Shown here piece by piece: positions 8,468 to 17,496 of a stretch of 64,000 bases of DNA. Numbering within the stretch: position 1 is the first letter of the stretch; every line of letters starts with the position of its first letter. Position numbers and translations under genes: made by a program. The notes under the pieces are model-generated. The model was not told where the DNA came from. It did not search any database and saw only the letters and a program-made list of their open reading frames with translations. The DNA is from Bacteroidota bacterium (GTDB lineage: Bacteria > Bacteroidota > Bacteroidia > Chitinophagales > Chitinophagaceae), in the NCBI GenBank assembly GCA_018267725.1, contig JAFDXY010000023.1:32654-96653 (forward strand), in the 5' to 3' direction.

Positions 8468-10135
8468 TTATTGCATATTTAATTTACTGTTTCTTTTTCC
8501 GTAAAGAAAATAAATAATAAGTCCTACTGCCATCCAACCAAAAAATACCATCCAACTTTTTGATGGAATTTCTATCATTAAATACAAACAACATAATACA
8601 CCTAAAATGGGTATTAATGAATGTTTTTTTATAAATGTGTAAATAGAAATAATAACAGCCAATACAATAAAAATAAGGAACAATATTTCTTGTTGATTTT
8701 CTTTGCCCATATTATTTACAGCATCTACAATTCTTTGTTTAGATAAATAAATAAAAAGTGTGGTAAGTGTTGGTATAATCCATTTCCCGTTTATAAATGG
8801 TATGCGAAATTTGTTTCCATTTGCTGCTAATTTAGGTAAGAATAAAACACCACCGCAAACCAATACAAATGCAAATAAAGTTCCTATGCTTGTTAAATCG
8901 GTCATTAATTTATCATCAACAAATAAAACAGGTATTCCAACAATAAAACCGGTTATAATAGTTGCAAAACCCGGTGTTAAAAATTTAGGATGTACGGTAC
9001 TGAATTTTTTAGGAAGTAAACCATCTCTGCCCATACTCATCCAAATTCTTGGTTGCCCAATTTGAAACACCAATAATACACTTGTTGCAGCAATAACGGC
9101 ACTTACTGAAATTATAAACCCAATTTTATGCATATTAATTTTATTAAATACATAAGCAAGCGGGTCTGCAACGCCATCAAACTCTTTATAATTTACCATT
9201 CCGGTTATTACCAATGTTGTAACTACATAAATAACTGTACAAATAAGTAGTGAATAAATCATTCCTCTTGGCAAATCTCTTTGCGGATTTTTACATTCTT
9301 CTGCCGTTGTAGAAATAGCATCAAAACCAATGTAGGCAAAGAATACAGATGATACACCTTTTAAAACTCCCGACATTCCGTTAGGTAAAAACGGACTCCA
9401 ATTACTAAAAGTATCTTTAGAAAAAATAACCCAACAACCAATGGCTGCAATAAAAACAAGTACCACAATTTTTAAGCCTACCATAAAATTGGCACTGCGT
9501 TTACTTTCACTAATCCCTACATAAGCAAGCATGGTAATTAAACCAACAATAATAAATGCAGGAAGATTAATAATAAATTTAAAACCTAAAAAATCGGGTG
9601 CATGTGTGTAAACCAAATCGGTTAAAGGCTTGCCGTTTGCAACAGCATCGGTATAAGCAATTTTTGCAGTTTGATAACCAATGGTAAGCCAATCGGGTAA
9701 ATTAATATTTATTGCTTTTAAAATATTATTAAAGTAGGCACTCCAAGATATACCAACAACCACGTTGCCAATGGCATATTCTAAAATTAAAGCCCAGCCA
9801 ATAACCCATGCAACAATTTCTCCGAATGTAACATACGAGTACGTGTATGCACTACCCGAAACAGGTACACGGCTTGCAAATTCTGCATAACATAAAGCCG
9901 TAAAACCACAAGTAATAGCTGTTATTAAAAAAAGAAAAATTACACCCGGTCCTCCATTAAATGCTGCAGTACCTATGGTAGAAAAAATGCCTGCTCCTAT
10001 TACCGCTGCAATGCCCATAAAAGTAAGGTCTTTAACACCTAATACTTTTTTTAAATGTGTACCATGTCCATCGGTTAAACCAGCTTCGGCTTCTGCAACA
10101 ATTTTATCTAAAGATTTTTTTCGGAAAAGCGACAT
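8468..10135 (-). CDS. APC-family amino acid permease (cationic amino acid transporter type)
   Basis: This 555-residue integral membrane protein belongs to the amino acid-polyamine-organocation (APC) superfamily. TM1 carries the family signature GIAAVIGAGIFSTIG (about residues 41-55), the unwound substrate-binding helix. GFTALCYAEFASRVPVSGSA (about 78-97) and IGFDAISTTAEECKNPQRD (about 273-291) are typical of the CAT/YfnA subgroup. About 12-14 transmembrane helices can be traced. The substrate is an amino acid, but cationic versus neutral cannot be decided from sequence alone. It is first in a likely operon with the membrane-bound AraC-type regulator downstream. Confidence 0.88.
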   Translation of the reverse strand: MSLFRKKSLDKIVAEAEAGLTDGHGTHLKKVLGVKDLTFMGIAAVIGAGIFSTIGTAAFNGGPGVIFLFLITAITCGFTALCYAEFASRVPVSGSAYTYSYVTFGEIVAWVIGWALILEYAIGNVVVGISWSAYFNNILKAININLPDWLTIGYQTAKIAYTDAVANGKPLTDLVYTHAPDFLGFKFIINLPAFIIVGLITMLAYVGISESKRSANFMVGLKIVVLVFIAAIGCWVIFSKDTFSNWSPFLPNGMSGVLKGVSSVFFAYIGFDAISTTAEECKNPQRDLPRGMIYSLLICTVIYVVTTLVITGMVNYKEFDGVADPLAYVFNKINMHKIGFIISVSAVIAATSVLLVFQIGQPRIWMSMGRDGLLPKKFSTVHPKFLTPGFATIITGFIVGIPVLFVDDKLMTDLTSIGTLFAFVLVCGGVLFLPKLAANGNKFRIPFINGKWIIPTLTTLFIYLSKQRIVDAVNNMGKENQQEILFLIFIVLAVIISIYTFIKKHSLIPILGVLCCLYLMIEIPSKSWMVFFGWMAVGLIIYFLYGKRNSKLNMQ

Positions 10136-10174
10136 GCAATTTATTTTGGTTATGATTGGAAGATAAATAATTTA

Positions 10175-11140
10175 TTAATAATCGCGTTGAATTAAAAATT
10201 CTGCTAATTCTAATAACGGTTTTTTACGCACTGAAACTACGGCAATATCATGCAAATGTTTTAATGCTATTTGAAAATATTTTTCTTTCAACTCATTTGC
10301 CCATGCATCAACATTACAATCTTTATATATTTTCAAAACTTTTTCAACTTTATTTTCAGCATTATTTTTTATTAAGAATTGAAGTTCTTGTTTTTGCTGA
10401 TTGTTGGCGGTTGCCAATGCATACAATAACAAAAAAGTTTTTTTATTTTGACGAATATCTCCACCAACATCTTTCCCGAATTTTTCAGGGTTTCCAAATG
10501 CATCTAAATAATCATCTTGTATTTGAAAAGCTATACCAAGGTTTTTTCCAAACTCATACAAATGCTTGCAATTGCCCTCACTTGCACCACCAATTATTGC
10601 ACCCATTTCTAGACTTGCAGCCAACAGCACCGATGTTTTTAAAGAAATCATATTTATATAATCATCCAATAAAACATTTTCTTCTTTTTCAAAATCCATA
10701 TCTAATTGTTGTCCTTCGCAAACTTCTCTTGCTGTTTTATTAAATAATTGTAAAATGTGTGGAAGATAGTTATTGCTTATTTTATTAATATGTTCATAAC
10801 AATAAATTAGTAATACATCTCCACTTAATAAAGCGGTATTGGCTCCGTATTTTTTATGTACTGTTTCTAAACCTCGGCGTAAACTTGCAGCATCCATTAT
10901 ATCATCGTGTATTAAAGAAAAGTTGTGAAAATATTCAATTGCCATTGCTGCATGATAGGCGTTATTGGTTATATCATCAAACAACTCATTTCCCATTAAA
11001 CATAGTACAGGCCTTATTCTTTTACCACTACTTGCTAAAAAATAATTTAATGGCTCGTATAGCGATGCAGGTTTATTATTAAATATATAATTTGAAAAAT
11101 GGTGGTTGAATTTTTCTGTAAGCTCTTTAAACGATTGCAT
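10175..11140 (-). CDS. Polyprenyl (isoprenyl) diphosphate synthase
   Basis: This is a trans-prenyltransferase that condenses isopentenyl diphosphate onto an allylic diphosphate. The first aspartate-rich motif HDDIMD with RRG lies at about residues 78-90, and the second motif QIQDDYLDAFG lies near 210. GKDVGGDIRQNKKTFL, which binds diphosphate, follows it. The length of 321 residues is typical. Phe74, the fifth residue before the first motif, is the position that often limits chain length, so a short-chain (FPP/GGPP) product is plausible. A longer chain for menaquinone is the alternative. It lies 39 bp downstream of the permease start side and is transcribed in the same direction as its neighbours. 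A TATGTTTG -7-like box sits just before the start, which would give an almost leaderless mRNA. Confidence 0.88.
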   Translation of the reverse strand: MQSFKELTEKFNHHFSNYIFNNKPASLYEPLNYFLASSGKRIRPVLCLMGNELFDDITNNAYHAAMAIEYFHNFSLIHDDIMDAASLRRGLETVHKKYGANTALLSGDVLLIYCYEHINKISNNYLPHILQLFNKTAREVCEGQQLDMDFEKEENVLLDDYINMISLKTSVLLAASLEMGAIIGGASEGNCKHLYEFGKNLGIAFQIQDDYLDAFGNPEKFGKDVGGDIRQNKKTFLLLYALATANNQQKQELQFLIKNNAENKVEKVLKIYKDCNVDAWANELKEKYFQIALKHLHDIAVVSVRKKPLLELAEFLIQRDY

Positions 11141-11231
11141 AAAACAAACATAAACAGAAATGATAACACTATAATATTTTTATAACAAAAATTGGCATAG
11201 TTTTACTTTGTATCAATGCTAAATTTAACTT

Positions 11232-11699
11232 ATGAAGAAAATAATTTTTATTGCTGCTTGCTTTTTAATTTTTACTACTGCTTTAAATGCTCAAAGTATT
11301 AATACGGGCAGCTCTTACAAAACTGCTGTTGGTGTTAAAGTTTTTGATGGCGGTGGAGTTTCAGTAAAAACATTTGTAAAAAACAATACTGCTATTGAAG
11401 GCTTATTGTATTTCTGGAATAAGGGTACAAGAATTACAGGTTTATATGAAATTCATGGAGATATTAACGGAGCCGAAGGTTTAAAATGGTATGTTGGACC
11501 CGGTGCACATTTGGCATTTTATAATACAAGTTATGGCGGCGGTGCCGTAATTGGTGTAGATGGTGTATTAGGATTAGATTATAAAATAAATGGAGTGCCT
11601 TTAAATATTTCTTTTGATTGGAATCCGAATATAGATTTTGGCAGCACCAATGGTTTTAATGCAGGTGCAGGTGGTTTGGGAATACGTTATACTTTTTAA
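11232..11699 (+). CDS. Small outer-membrane beta-barrel protein of unknown function
   Basis: The 155-residue product has a clear signal peptide (residues 1-20, cleaved after LNAQ). The rest is made of alternating amphipathic beta strands rich in Gly and aromatic residues, ending in RYTF with a terminal Phe. That is typical of an eight-stranded outer-membrane barrel. No enzymatic motif is visible. It is transcribed alone, divergently from the polyprenyl synthase gene, and its 3' side faces a composite repeat (R1). Its function is not recognised. Confidence 0.72.
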   Translation: MKKIIFIAACFLIFTTALNAQSINTGSSYKTAVGVKVFDGGGVSVKTFVKNNTAIEGLLYFWNKGTRITGLYEIHGDINGAEGLKWYVGPGAHLAFYNTSYGGGAVIGVDGVLGLDYKINGVPLNISFDWNPNIDFGSTNGFNAGAGGLGIRYTF

Positions 11700-11729
11700 A
11701 ATATTTTTTATTTTTATTTTGATTATACT

Positions 11730-11998
11730 CTCGTCATTGCGAGGAGCGAATGCGACGTGGCAATCTGTTTTTTATAAGAACGTTTTTTCGAGGAAGTGAG
11801 ATGTTTTATTTCTGCTTATTACTTGCATTATGAGATGTCTCGACAAGCTCGACATGACAGAATCGTCTTTTCGAGCGGAGCTCCGAATATCGGAGTGAAA
11901 CGAGAAATCTGTTGAATTTATTTAAGGAGATTTCTCTACCGCCAAAGCGGTATCGAAATGACGGAAAAACTGAAATAACTTATCTTATTCACAAAACA
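11730..11998. repeat. Composite intergenic repeat R1 (~269 bp)
   Basis: This non-coding element starts CTCGTCATTGCGAGGAGCG and ends at GGTATCGAAATGACGG plus a 40-bp tail. It is nearly identical to the copy at 15233-15500 (R3), including the tail (TGAAATAACTTATCTTATTC) that leads straight into a terminator. It contains several sub-modules with inverted symmetry, such as CTCGACAAGCTCGACATGAC and a GGAGCTCCGAATATCGGAG block. It fills the gap between two convergent genes. No reading frame in it looks real. Confidence 0.8.
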
Positions 11999-12000
11999 AA

Positions 12001-12032
12001 ACATCCCGAAAGTTGTTAAACCTTCGGGATGT
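12001..12032 (-). terminator. Rho-independent terminator (for the 12.1-14.9 kb genes)
   Basis: A perfect 10-bp stem, ACATCCCGAA with TTCGGGATGT, and a 12-nt loop are followed on the minus strand by a T-rich tail (TTTTGTTTTG). It ends the leftward transcript of the PID-CTERM mini-gene and could also stop rightward transcription from the small barrel gene. Confidence 0.75.
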
Positions 12033-12046
12033 TGTACTTTATATAC

Positions 12047-12102
12047 CCTAATTACTAACTACTAATTACTAATTACTAACTACTAACTACTAACTACTAA
12101 TT
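12047..12102. repeat. Heptamer array ACTAACT/ACTAATT (8 units)
   Basis: Eight 7-bp units, six or seven of them exactly ACTAACT or ACTAATT, run without interruption into the stop codon of the PID-CTERM gene. On the minus strand each unit carries a TAG or TAA, and since 7 is not a multiple of 3 the array closes all three frames. It resembles the array at 12381-12420 on the other side of that gene. Confidence 0.85.
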
Positions 12103-12319
12103 ACTCCCCACTCTTCTTCCTCATTTCTCTAACTTTCTTTACACCATAACCTGCTCCGGCTGCAATTAATAAACTTAATCCGCCATCTATCGGTGCATCA
12201 GAATCTATACCTCCTGGTATTCCAGGATCATCCGCATGTGCCAAATTGGTTAATATCAACATAAAAACCAATAAAGTAATTATTTTTTCTGTTTGAGTTA
12301 TATTGAATATTTTTTTCAT
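12101..12319 (-). CDS. PID-CTERM-like small sorted protein
   Basis: The 72-residue product starts at the ATG at 12319; a longer frame would need a TTG at 12367 inside a repeat array. It has a hydrophobic signal segment (about residues 15-30), then a short mature part DDPGIPGGIDSDAPIDGG. After that come a hydrophobic stretch LSLLIAAGAGYGV and a basic tail KKVREMRKK. This tripartite end, motif-TM-basic cluster with the P-I-D-G-G core, matches the PID-CTERM type of Bacteroidota sorting signals, named here from memory of the family. It lies downstream of a T9SS cargo gene on the same strand and is bracketed by heptamer arrays. Its function is unknown. Confidence 0.65.
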   Translation of the reverse strand: MKKIFNITQTEKIITLLVFMLILTNLAHADDPGIPGGIDSDAPIDGGLSLLIAAGAGYGVKKVREMRKKSGE

Positions 12320-12346
12320 ATTTTGTTTTGTTTGAGTGTTTGTAAT

Positions 12347-12420
12347 TTGTGAATCGTGAATCGTCAATCGTGAGTTTTTTACTATCTACTAACTACTAAC
12401 TACTATCTACTATCTACTCA
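12347..12420. repeat. Two abutting heptamer arrays (TCGTGAA type, then ACTATCT/ACTAACT type)
   Basis: Positions 12347-12374 hold four units related to TCGTGAA (TTGTGAA, TCGTGAA, TCGTCAA, TCGTGAG). After a short T-run, 12381-12420 holds five full units of ACTATCT or ACTAACT plus a partial one that ends exactly at the stop codon of the T9SS gene. Together they fill the gap between that gene and the PID-CTERM gene. Confidence 0.8.
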
Positions 12421-14883
12421 TCATTGCTTAATCACTTTATCAGTTACAATATTGTTACCGTCTGTTGTTTGTACTATATACATGCCTAAACTTGCTCTAC
12501 TTACATTAATGGTATTTAATCCATTTACTGCAGCTTGTGTGGCTATGGCTCTGCCGTTTATATCTTTTACTTGTATTACTGCATTGGCACTTGCGTTTTG
12601 TACTTGTACTTGTATTGGTTGGTTATTGGTAATTACATTACCTAACAGTTTAGCTGTAAAACTTCCACTTGTAGTAGCAGGTAAAGTAGCTATGGCTTTG
12701 TTTATAAATAGTAACTCAAATCTGCCTTCGCCTTTGGTTTTGCTATCACTTGTAACTTCAAAGCCATAACTCATACCTGCTTCTATTTTTACCATATCTC
12801 CAGTATATATATCATGCAAATACAGTTCACCATTAGCAGATGGCAGGTTTACGTTACTCGCTTTTACAATAAAACTTCTTTGTTGATTAGTGTTTAATCC
12901 TAATGATATTTTATCAGTTGATGCTTGTAATGCTGGGCGGTTATTCACCGCTAATTTAACTTTATCTGAACTGATACTGTAAAAATCTAAATTAATATTG
13001 CTAAACTTTTCTAAATCTGTTTTATCGGTGGCGGCTGCAACTGTACTGTTGCTATAATTGATGCTTAGTTTATCCCAATAAGTATTATTATTGTCTTCTA
13101 TTATTAAATCAAAACCTTCTTTAATCGTGTTTACTCCTAATAATGACATAGGAGTACCGGTATTTTTATTACTTTCCGTAAAATTGATAGTTTGGTCTGC
13201 TCCACTGGTATTTTTAATAAAGAATGCTCCGTAAGTAGGTATAATAATACTGCTGCCCAATGTATAATAATCGTATCCGCCGCTTGCTGCTCCGCTGCCA
13301 GTACTGCCTTTGGTAGCATTCCATACGTATATACTTGCTCCACTGCCGCCTGGTGCAGTAATATTACCTATACTATTTACATCTATTGCCGATGGATAAG
13401 GATTTCCAATTGCATTCCAACCTGTTGCAGAGCCATTTGAAAATGAACCTGCCGCCTTTACCGTATAATTAATATTTCCAGTATTTACAGAACCCGATAA
13501 AGAAATGGTTGGAGCAGTTGGAGAATAACTTCCATCAGTTACATTTATTCCTTGTCCTGGTGTACCTCTTACAAATAGCAATAAGGCTTCATTTTTATTC
13601 CATGTATCAGTATTGTTTACATAAGCACTCCATACGCCTGTAGTGTAATTATAAGCTGAAGGATTGCCGCTTGTTAAACCTATGCCCGACCCCGTAATAT
13701 CTACATAAGGCTGCAAACCGCTTAACGCTATATTACCGCTAAACGGATGACCTAATAACCTGTACGCTCGTTGGGCAGTTAAATAGCGTTGTACCGCAAA
13801 AGCACCCCCCGCACCGTATGAAATAGCACCGGTGCCAATTGCTGCAATACTTGCTGATGAAGTGGGTGAAGTAGATGTAAGCGTACAAGTAAAAGTGCTT
13901 ATTCCTAAAGTAGTACCGTCTCCTATAGTTAGTGTACCCACAACCGATGTATTACTTGAAAGCGTTTTTGTGCCTGAACCTGAAATTGTCAAATTATTAT
14001 AAGTTGGAGTAGCACCACTATTAGCCGCCACTAAAAGTACTTGAGCTCCAGCACGATTATACTCAACAGTACCGTTAAAAGCTATAGATGCTGCGGCTAT
14101 TTGAGGAGCAGCACCCCCTAATTGAATAGTTGCTCCAGGTGCTAATGTAACAGATGCAACAGTTGAACTTCCTGTTCTCTGAAATAGGTTATTGCTCCCC
14201 GTTACAGTTGATTTTAAAAGAAACCCATTAGTAATATTAACAGTACCACCCGTGGTACCATTATCAGCAGACATTACTCGAGTGTTTGCATCCAAAATCC
14301 CGCTTGTCATTGTCCAGTTCTTTGCCTTAAAATTTGTATTCAAAGTACCAGTTTGGCCAGAACTTAATGCTATTTCTACTTCGCCTCCTGTTAAGGTTGC
14401 ACCCCATTCTCCAGTATTAGTAATGTTTCTGGTATTTCCCACAAAACTTACTTTTCCTCCAGTTCCTGTAGTAATTGAATTCGCCCCAGGATTTGTGCTA
14501 CTTACTTGCCCAGAATAAAAAGTACCATCAGCACCAATAGTAGTCACAACCGTGCCAGTATATGCTCTTATTTTTCCGTTAACTTGAATAACATTCGTTC
14601 CCACAGCTAGAACTCCACTTGTATGAACATGCAAATCACTACTTTGAGCAGTTGCAATATCAACTGTTACTGTGTGTCCGTTTTGTATATAAACATTATT
14701 TGTTGATGTTGGCGGAGTTACAGCTGCTGCCCATGAACTTGAACTCCTAACCTGCCAAGTAGAATTGCTACTCCAATTACCAGTTGCGGCACTTCTATAA
14801 TCTCCATCTGTTGCAGTTTGTGCATGAACATGGTTCATTAATAAAGCAATAAATAGAAAAAGTAAAACTTTTTTCATAAGCAT
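12421..14883 (-). CDS. Secreted T9SS cargo protein, beta-rich, function unknown
   Basis: The product is about 820 residues. It has an N-terminal signal peptide (MKKVLLFLFIALLMNHVHAQ; a second ATG at 14877 is an equally good start). A GNWSSNSTWQ/NNVYIQNGHTVTV region (about residues 34-75) resembles the start of beta-helical surface proteins. A long Ser/Thr/Gly-rich middle with repeated TLTISGSGTKTLS-like strands follows. The C-terminal T9SS type A domain (about 745-820) contains VKDINGRAIATQ and ends GMYIVQTTDGNNIVTDKVIKQ. No catalytic motif was recognised. It should be exported through Sec and T9SS to the surface. It probably forms a unit with the small PID-CTERM gene downstream. Confidence 0.85.
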   Translation of the reverse strand: MLMKKVLLFLFIALLMNHVHAQTATDGDYRSAATGNWSSNSTWQVRSSSSWAAAVTPPTSTNNVYIQNGHTVTVDIATAQSSDLHVHTSGVLAVGTNVIQVNGKIRAYTGTVVTTIGADGTFYSGQVSSTNPGANSITTGTGGKVSFVGNTRNITNTGEWGATLTGGEVEIALSSGQTGTLNTNFKAKNWTMTSGILDANTRVMSADNGTTGGTVNITNGFLLKSTVTGSNNLFQRTGSSTVASVTLAPGATIQLGGAAPQIAAASIAFNGTVEYNRAGAQVLLVAANSGATPTYNNLTISGSGTKTLSSNTSVVGTLTIGDGTTLGISTFTCTLTSTSPTSSASIAAIGTGAISYGAGGAFAVQRYLTAQRAYRLLGHPFSGNIALSGLQPYVDITGSGIGLTSGNPSAYNYTTGVWSAYVNNTDTWNKNEALLLFVRGTPGQGINVTDGSYSPTAPTISLSGSVNTGNINYTVKAAGSFSNGSATGWNAIGNPYPSAIDVNSIGNITAPGGSGASIYVWNATKGSTGSGAASGGYDYYTLGSSIIIPTYGAFFIKNTSGADQTINFTESNKNTGTPMSLLGVNTIKEGFDLIIEDNNNTYWDKLSINYSNSTVAAATDKTDLEKFSNINLDFYSISSDKVKLAVNNRPALQASTDKISLGLNTNQQRSFIVKASNVNLPSANGELYLHDIYTGDMVKIEAGMSYGFEVTSDSKTKGEGRFELLFINKAIATLPATTSGSFTAKLLGNVITNNQPIQVQVQNASANAVIQVKDINGRAIATQAAVNGLNTINVSRASLGMYIVQTTDGNNIVTDKVIKQ

Positions 14884-15050
14884 GTTTTGTAGTTTTTAAA
14901 AAATAATATTAAAACAATATATGTTTTAAGGCAAGCAGTTTTGGTTGTGTAGTAATTGCCGTATTACAAAAGTTTTAATACTTAATAAAGAAACGAATTT
15001 TACTTTAATAACCAAAAAAATCTTTCATTATTTCTACGTTATATTTTGGG

Positions 15051-15217
15051 GAGATGTTTTATTGCTGCTTATTACTTGCTTTATGAGATGTCTCGACAAG
15101 CTCGACATGACAGAATTGTTTTTTCGAGTGGAGCTCTGAATATCGAAGCGAAACGAGCAATCTGTAGAAATTGTTTGAGGAGATTTCTCTACCGCTAATG
15201 CGGTATCGAAATGACGT
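15051..15217. repeat. Composite intergenic repeat R2 (5'-truncated copy)
   Basis: This copy begins at GAGATGTTTTATTGCTGC, so it lacks about the first 85 bp of R1 and R3 (the CTCGTCATTGCG module). It then matches R3 closely up to GGTATCGAAATGACG. It lies in tandem immediately before R3. Together with R3 and a terminator it accounts for most of the ~700-bp non-coding gap between the T9SS gene and dnaK. Nothing else is recognised in 14884-15050. Confidence 0.8.
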
Positions 15218-15232
15218 AAAAACCATAATGTT

Positions 15233-15500
15233 CTCGTCATTGCGAGGAGCGAATGCGACGTGGCAATCTGTTTTTTTATAAGAACGTTTTTTCGAGGAAG
15301 TGAGATGTTTTATTGCTGCTTATTACTTGCTTTATGAGATGTCTCGACAAGCTCGACATGACAGAATTGTTTTTTCGAGTGGAGCTCTGAATATCGGAGC
15401 GAAACGAGCAATCTGTTGAAATTATTTAAGGAGATTTCTCTACCGCTAAAGCGGTATCGAAATGACGGGAAGAATGAAATAACTTATCTTATTCACAAAA
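15233..15500. repeat. Composite intergenic repeat R3 (~268 bp, full copy)
   Basis: It is nearly identical to R1 at 11730-11998 over the whole length, from CTCGTCATTGCGAGGAGCG to the tail ATTCACAAAA that runs into the dnaK terminator. The few differences include an extra T in a T-run and G/A changes in the central module. R1 and R3 sharing the same terminator-proximal tail suggests that the mobile or copied unit includes the terminator-adjacent sequence. Confidence 0.85.
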
Positions 15501-15504
15501 ACAA

Positions 15505-15533
15505 AAAATCCCTCACAAAATATGAGGGATTTT
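15505..15533 (-). terminator. Rho-independent terminator of dnaK
   Basis: An 11-bp perfect stem, AAAATCCCTCA with TGAGGGATTTT, and a 7-nt loop are followed on the minus strand by TTTTTTGTTTTTG. It lies 55 bp downstream of the dnaK stop codon. Confidence 0.85.
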
Positions 15534-15556
15534 ACATATATACTATTTATTGAAAC

Positions 15557-15577
15557 ACACTTCGACAAGCTCAGTGT
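15557..15577. repeat. Short CTTCGACAAGCTCAGTGT repeat
   Basis: The core CTTCGACAAGCTCAGTGT, with ACACT/AGTGT ends in inverted orientation, is a short motif that I recall as frequent between genes in many Bacteroidota. It lies between the dnaK stop and its terminator, so it would be part of the dnaK 3' UTR. It shares TCGACAAGCTC with a sub-module of R1-R3. Confidence 0.5.
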
Positions 15578-15588
15578 AACAGTAAATA

Positions 15589-17496
15589 TTATTTCACTTC
15601 TTCAAACTGAGCATCTTCAACATGGTCGCCGGTGTTTTGTTGGCTGCCTGTTTGTTGTGCTTGTTCTGCATTGGGTTGTGTACCGCCTGCAGCAGCTTGA
15701 GCTTTGTAAAGTTCTTCGCTGGCTGCTGTCCATGCAGTATTCATTTCAGCCATAGCTGTATCAATTGCACTAATATCTTGTGCTTTATGTGCTTCTTTTA
15801 ATTTGGCTAAAGCATTTTCAATAGGTGCTTTTTTATCGGCAGGTACTTTATCTCCAAATTCTTTTAATTGTTTTTCTGTTTGAAAAATCATACTATCTGC
15901 CTGATTAATTTTTTCTACTTTTTCTTTTGCTACTTTATCTTCTGCTTCGTGTGCTTTGGCTTCTGCTTTCATTTTTTCAACTTCTTCTTTGCTTAACCCG
16001 CTTCCACCTTGTATGGTAATTTTTTGTTCTTTTCCGGTGCCTTTATCTTTTGCGGTAACGTGTAAAATGCCGTTGGCATCAATATCAAAAGTTACTTCAA
16101 TTTGCGGAACGCCACGTGGTGCAGGTGGAATGCCATCTAAATTAAACACACCTAAACTTTTATTTTGTGCAGCCATTGGTCTTTCGCCTTGCAATACATG
16201 TATTTGTACGCCGGGTTGGTTATCGCTGGCTGTTGAATATACTTCTGTTTTTTTGGTAGGAATGGTTGTGTTAGATGAAATCATGGTTGTCATTACACCG
16301 CCCATTGTTTCAATTCCTAAACTTAAAGGAGTAACATCTAATAACAATACATCTTTTACTTCTCCTGTTAATACAGCACCTTGTATAGCAGCACCAATAG
16401 CAACTACTTCATCGGGGTTTACGCTTCTATTTGGTTTTTTACCAAAGAATTTTTCTACAATTTCTTGTACTTTAGGAATACGTGTACTACCTCCTACTAA
16501 AATAACTTCATCTATTTGGCTTGCATTGTAGCCTGCATCTTTTAATGCAGCTTCGCAAGGTTTTAAACAACGTTCAAATAATTTATCGGCAATTTGTTCA
16601 AATTTTGCACGAGTTAATTTTTTTACTAAGTGTTTAGGTACACCATCAATTGCTGTAATGTATGGTAAATTAATTTCTGTTTCTGAAGAAGATGATAATT
16701 CTATTTTAGCTTTTTCGGCAGCTTCTTTTAAGCGTTGTAAGGCCATGGGGTCTTTGCGTAAATCAATTGCTTCTTCGGTTTTAAATTCTTCGGCTAACCA
16801 ATCCATAATAATTTTATCAAAATCATCTCCACCTAAGTGTGTATCTCCGTTGGTTGATTTTACTTCAAACACACCATCTCCTAATTCTAAAACAGAAATA
16901 TCAAAAGTACCGCCACCAAGGTCAAACACAGCAATTTTTTGGTCGGCATGTTTTTTATCTAAACCGTAAGCTAAAGCCGCAGCAGTAGGTTCGTTTACAA
17001 TTCTGCGAACGTTTAATCCTGCAATTTCTCCGGCTTCTTTTGTTGCTTGGCGTTGAGCATCGTTAAAATAAGCAGGAACAGTAATAACAGCTTCTGTTAC
17101 TTCTTGCCCTAAATAATCTTCGGCAGTTTTCTTCATTTTTTGAAGAACCATTGCAGAAATTTCTTGCGGTGTATATTGTCTTCCATCAATATCAACACGT
17201 ACGGTATTATTGTCGCCTTTTACAACTTTATAACTCCAATGGCTTATTTCTTCTGTTACTTCGTCATATCTTCTACCCATAAAACGTTTAACACTTGCAA
17301 TAGTGTTGTGTGGGTTTGTAATAGCTTGACGTTTGGCAGGATCTCCTACTTTACGTTCTCCGTTCTTTAAAAAACCAACTACCGAAGGGGTTGTACGTCT
17401 TCCTTCTTCGTTGGCAATAACAACTGGTTCGTTGCCTTCCATAACTGCAACGCAACTGTTGGTTGTTCCTAAATCTATTCCAATAATTTTTCCCAT
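15589..17496 (-). CDS. dnaK: Chaperone protein DnaK (Hsp70)
   Basis: DnaK is the cytoplasmic ATP-dependent Hsp70 chaperone that works with DnaJ and GrpE. The ATG at 17496 ([18 protein letters not shown]) is chosen because Hsp70 proteins begin there; an upstream in-frame extension has no support. The nucleotide-binding domain shows GIDLGTTNS (residues 5-13), [31 protein letters not shown] and [13 protein letters not shown]. The substrate-binding domain begins near [14 protein letters not shown]. The C-terminus has an A/Q-rich linker and ends DAQFEEVK, the EEVK-like tail typical of bacterial DnaK. The length is 635 residues, as expected. dnaJ and grpE are not next to it, and no CIRCE operator was found upstream. 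Confidence 0.97.
   Translation of the reverse strand: MGKIIGIDLGTTNSCVAVMEGNEPVVIANEEGRRTTPSVVGFLKNGERKVGDPAKRQAITNPHNTIASVKRFMGRRYDEVTEEISHWSYKVVKGDNNTVRVDIDGRQYTPQEISAMVLQKMKKTAEDYLGQEVTEAVITVPAYFNDAQRQATKEAGEIAGLNVRRIVNEPTAAALAYGLDKKHADQKIAVFDLGGGTFDISVLELGDGVFEVKSTNGDTHLGGDDFDKIIMDWLAEEFKTEEAIDLRKDPMALQRLKEAAEKAKIELSSSSETEINLPYITAIDGVPKHLVKKLTRAKFEQIADKLFERCLKPCEAALKDAGYNASQIDEVILVGGSTRIPKVQEIVEKFFGKKPNRSVNPDEVVAIGAAIQGAVLTGEVKDVLLLDVTPLSLGIETMGGVMTTMISSNTTIPTKKTEVYSTASDNQPGVQIHVLQGERPMAAQNKSLGVFNLDGIPPAPRGVPQIEVTFDIDANGILHVTAKDKGTGKEQKITIQGGSGLSKEEVEKMKAEAKAHEAEDKVAKEKVEKINQADSMIFQTEKQLKEFGDKVPADKKAPIENALAKLKEAHKAQDISAIDTAMAEMNTAWTAASEELYKAQAAAGGTQPNAEQAQQTGSQQNTGDHVEDAQFEEVK

Noticed and set aside
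10264..10743. 159-codon frame antisense to the polyprenyl synthase gene
   Set aside because: It is opposite a clearly conserved enzyme and is rich in Leu, Tyr and His typical of reverse-frame reading.
12047..12420. CRISPR-like array
   Set aside because: The repeats are contiguous heptamers with no spacers, and no cas genes are near.
15034..15240. 68-codon frame across R2
   Set aside because: It is made of repeat DNA that occurs elsewhere in other frames and has no protein-like character.
15956..16531. 191-codon frame antisense to dnaK
   Set aside because: dnaK is a universal gene with all motifs intact; the antisense frame is the usual artefact of its codon use.
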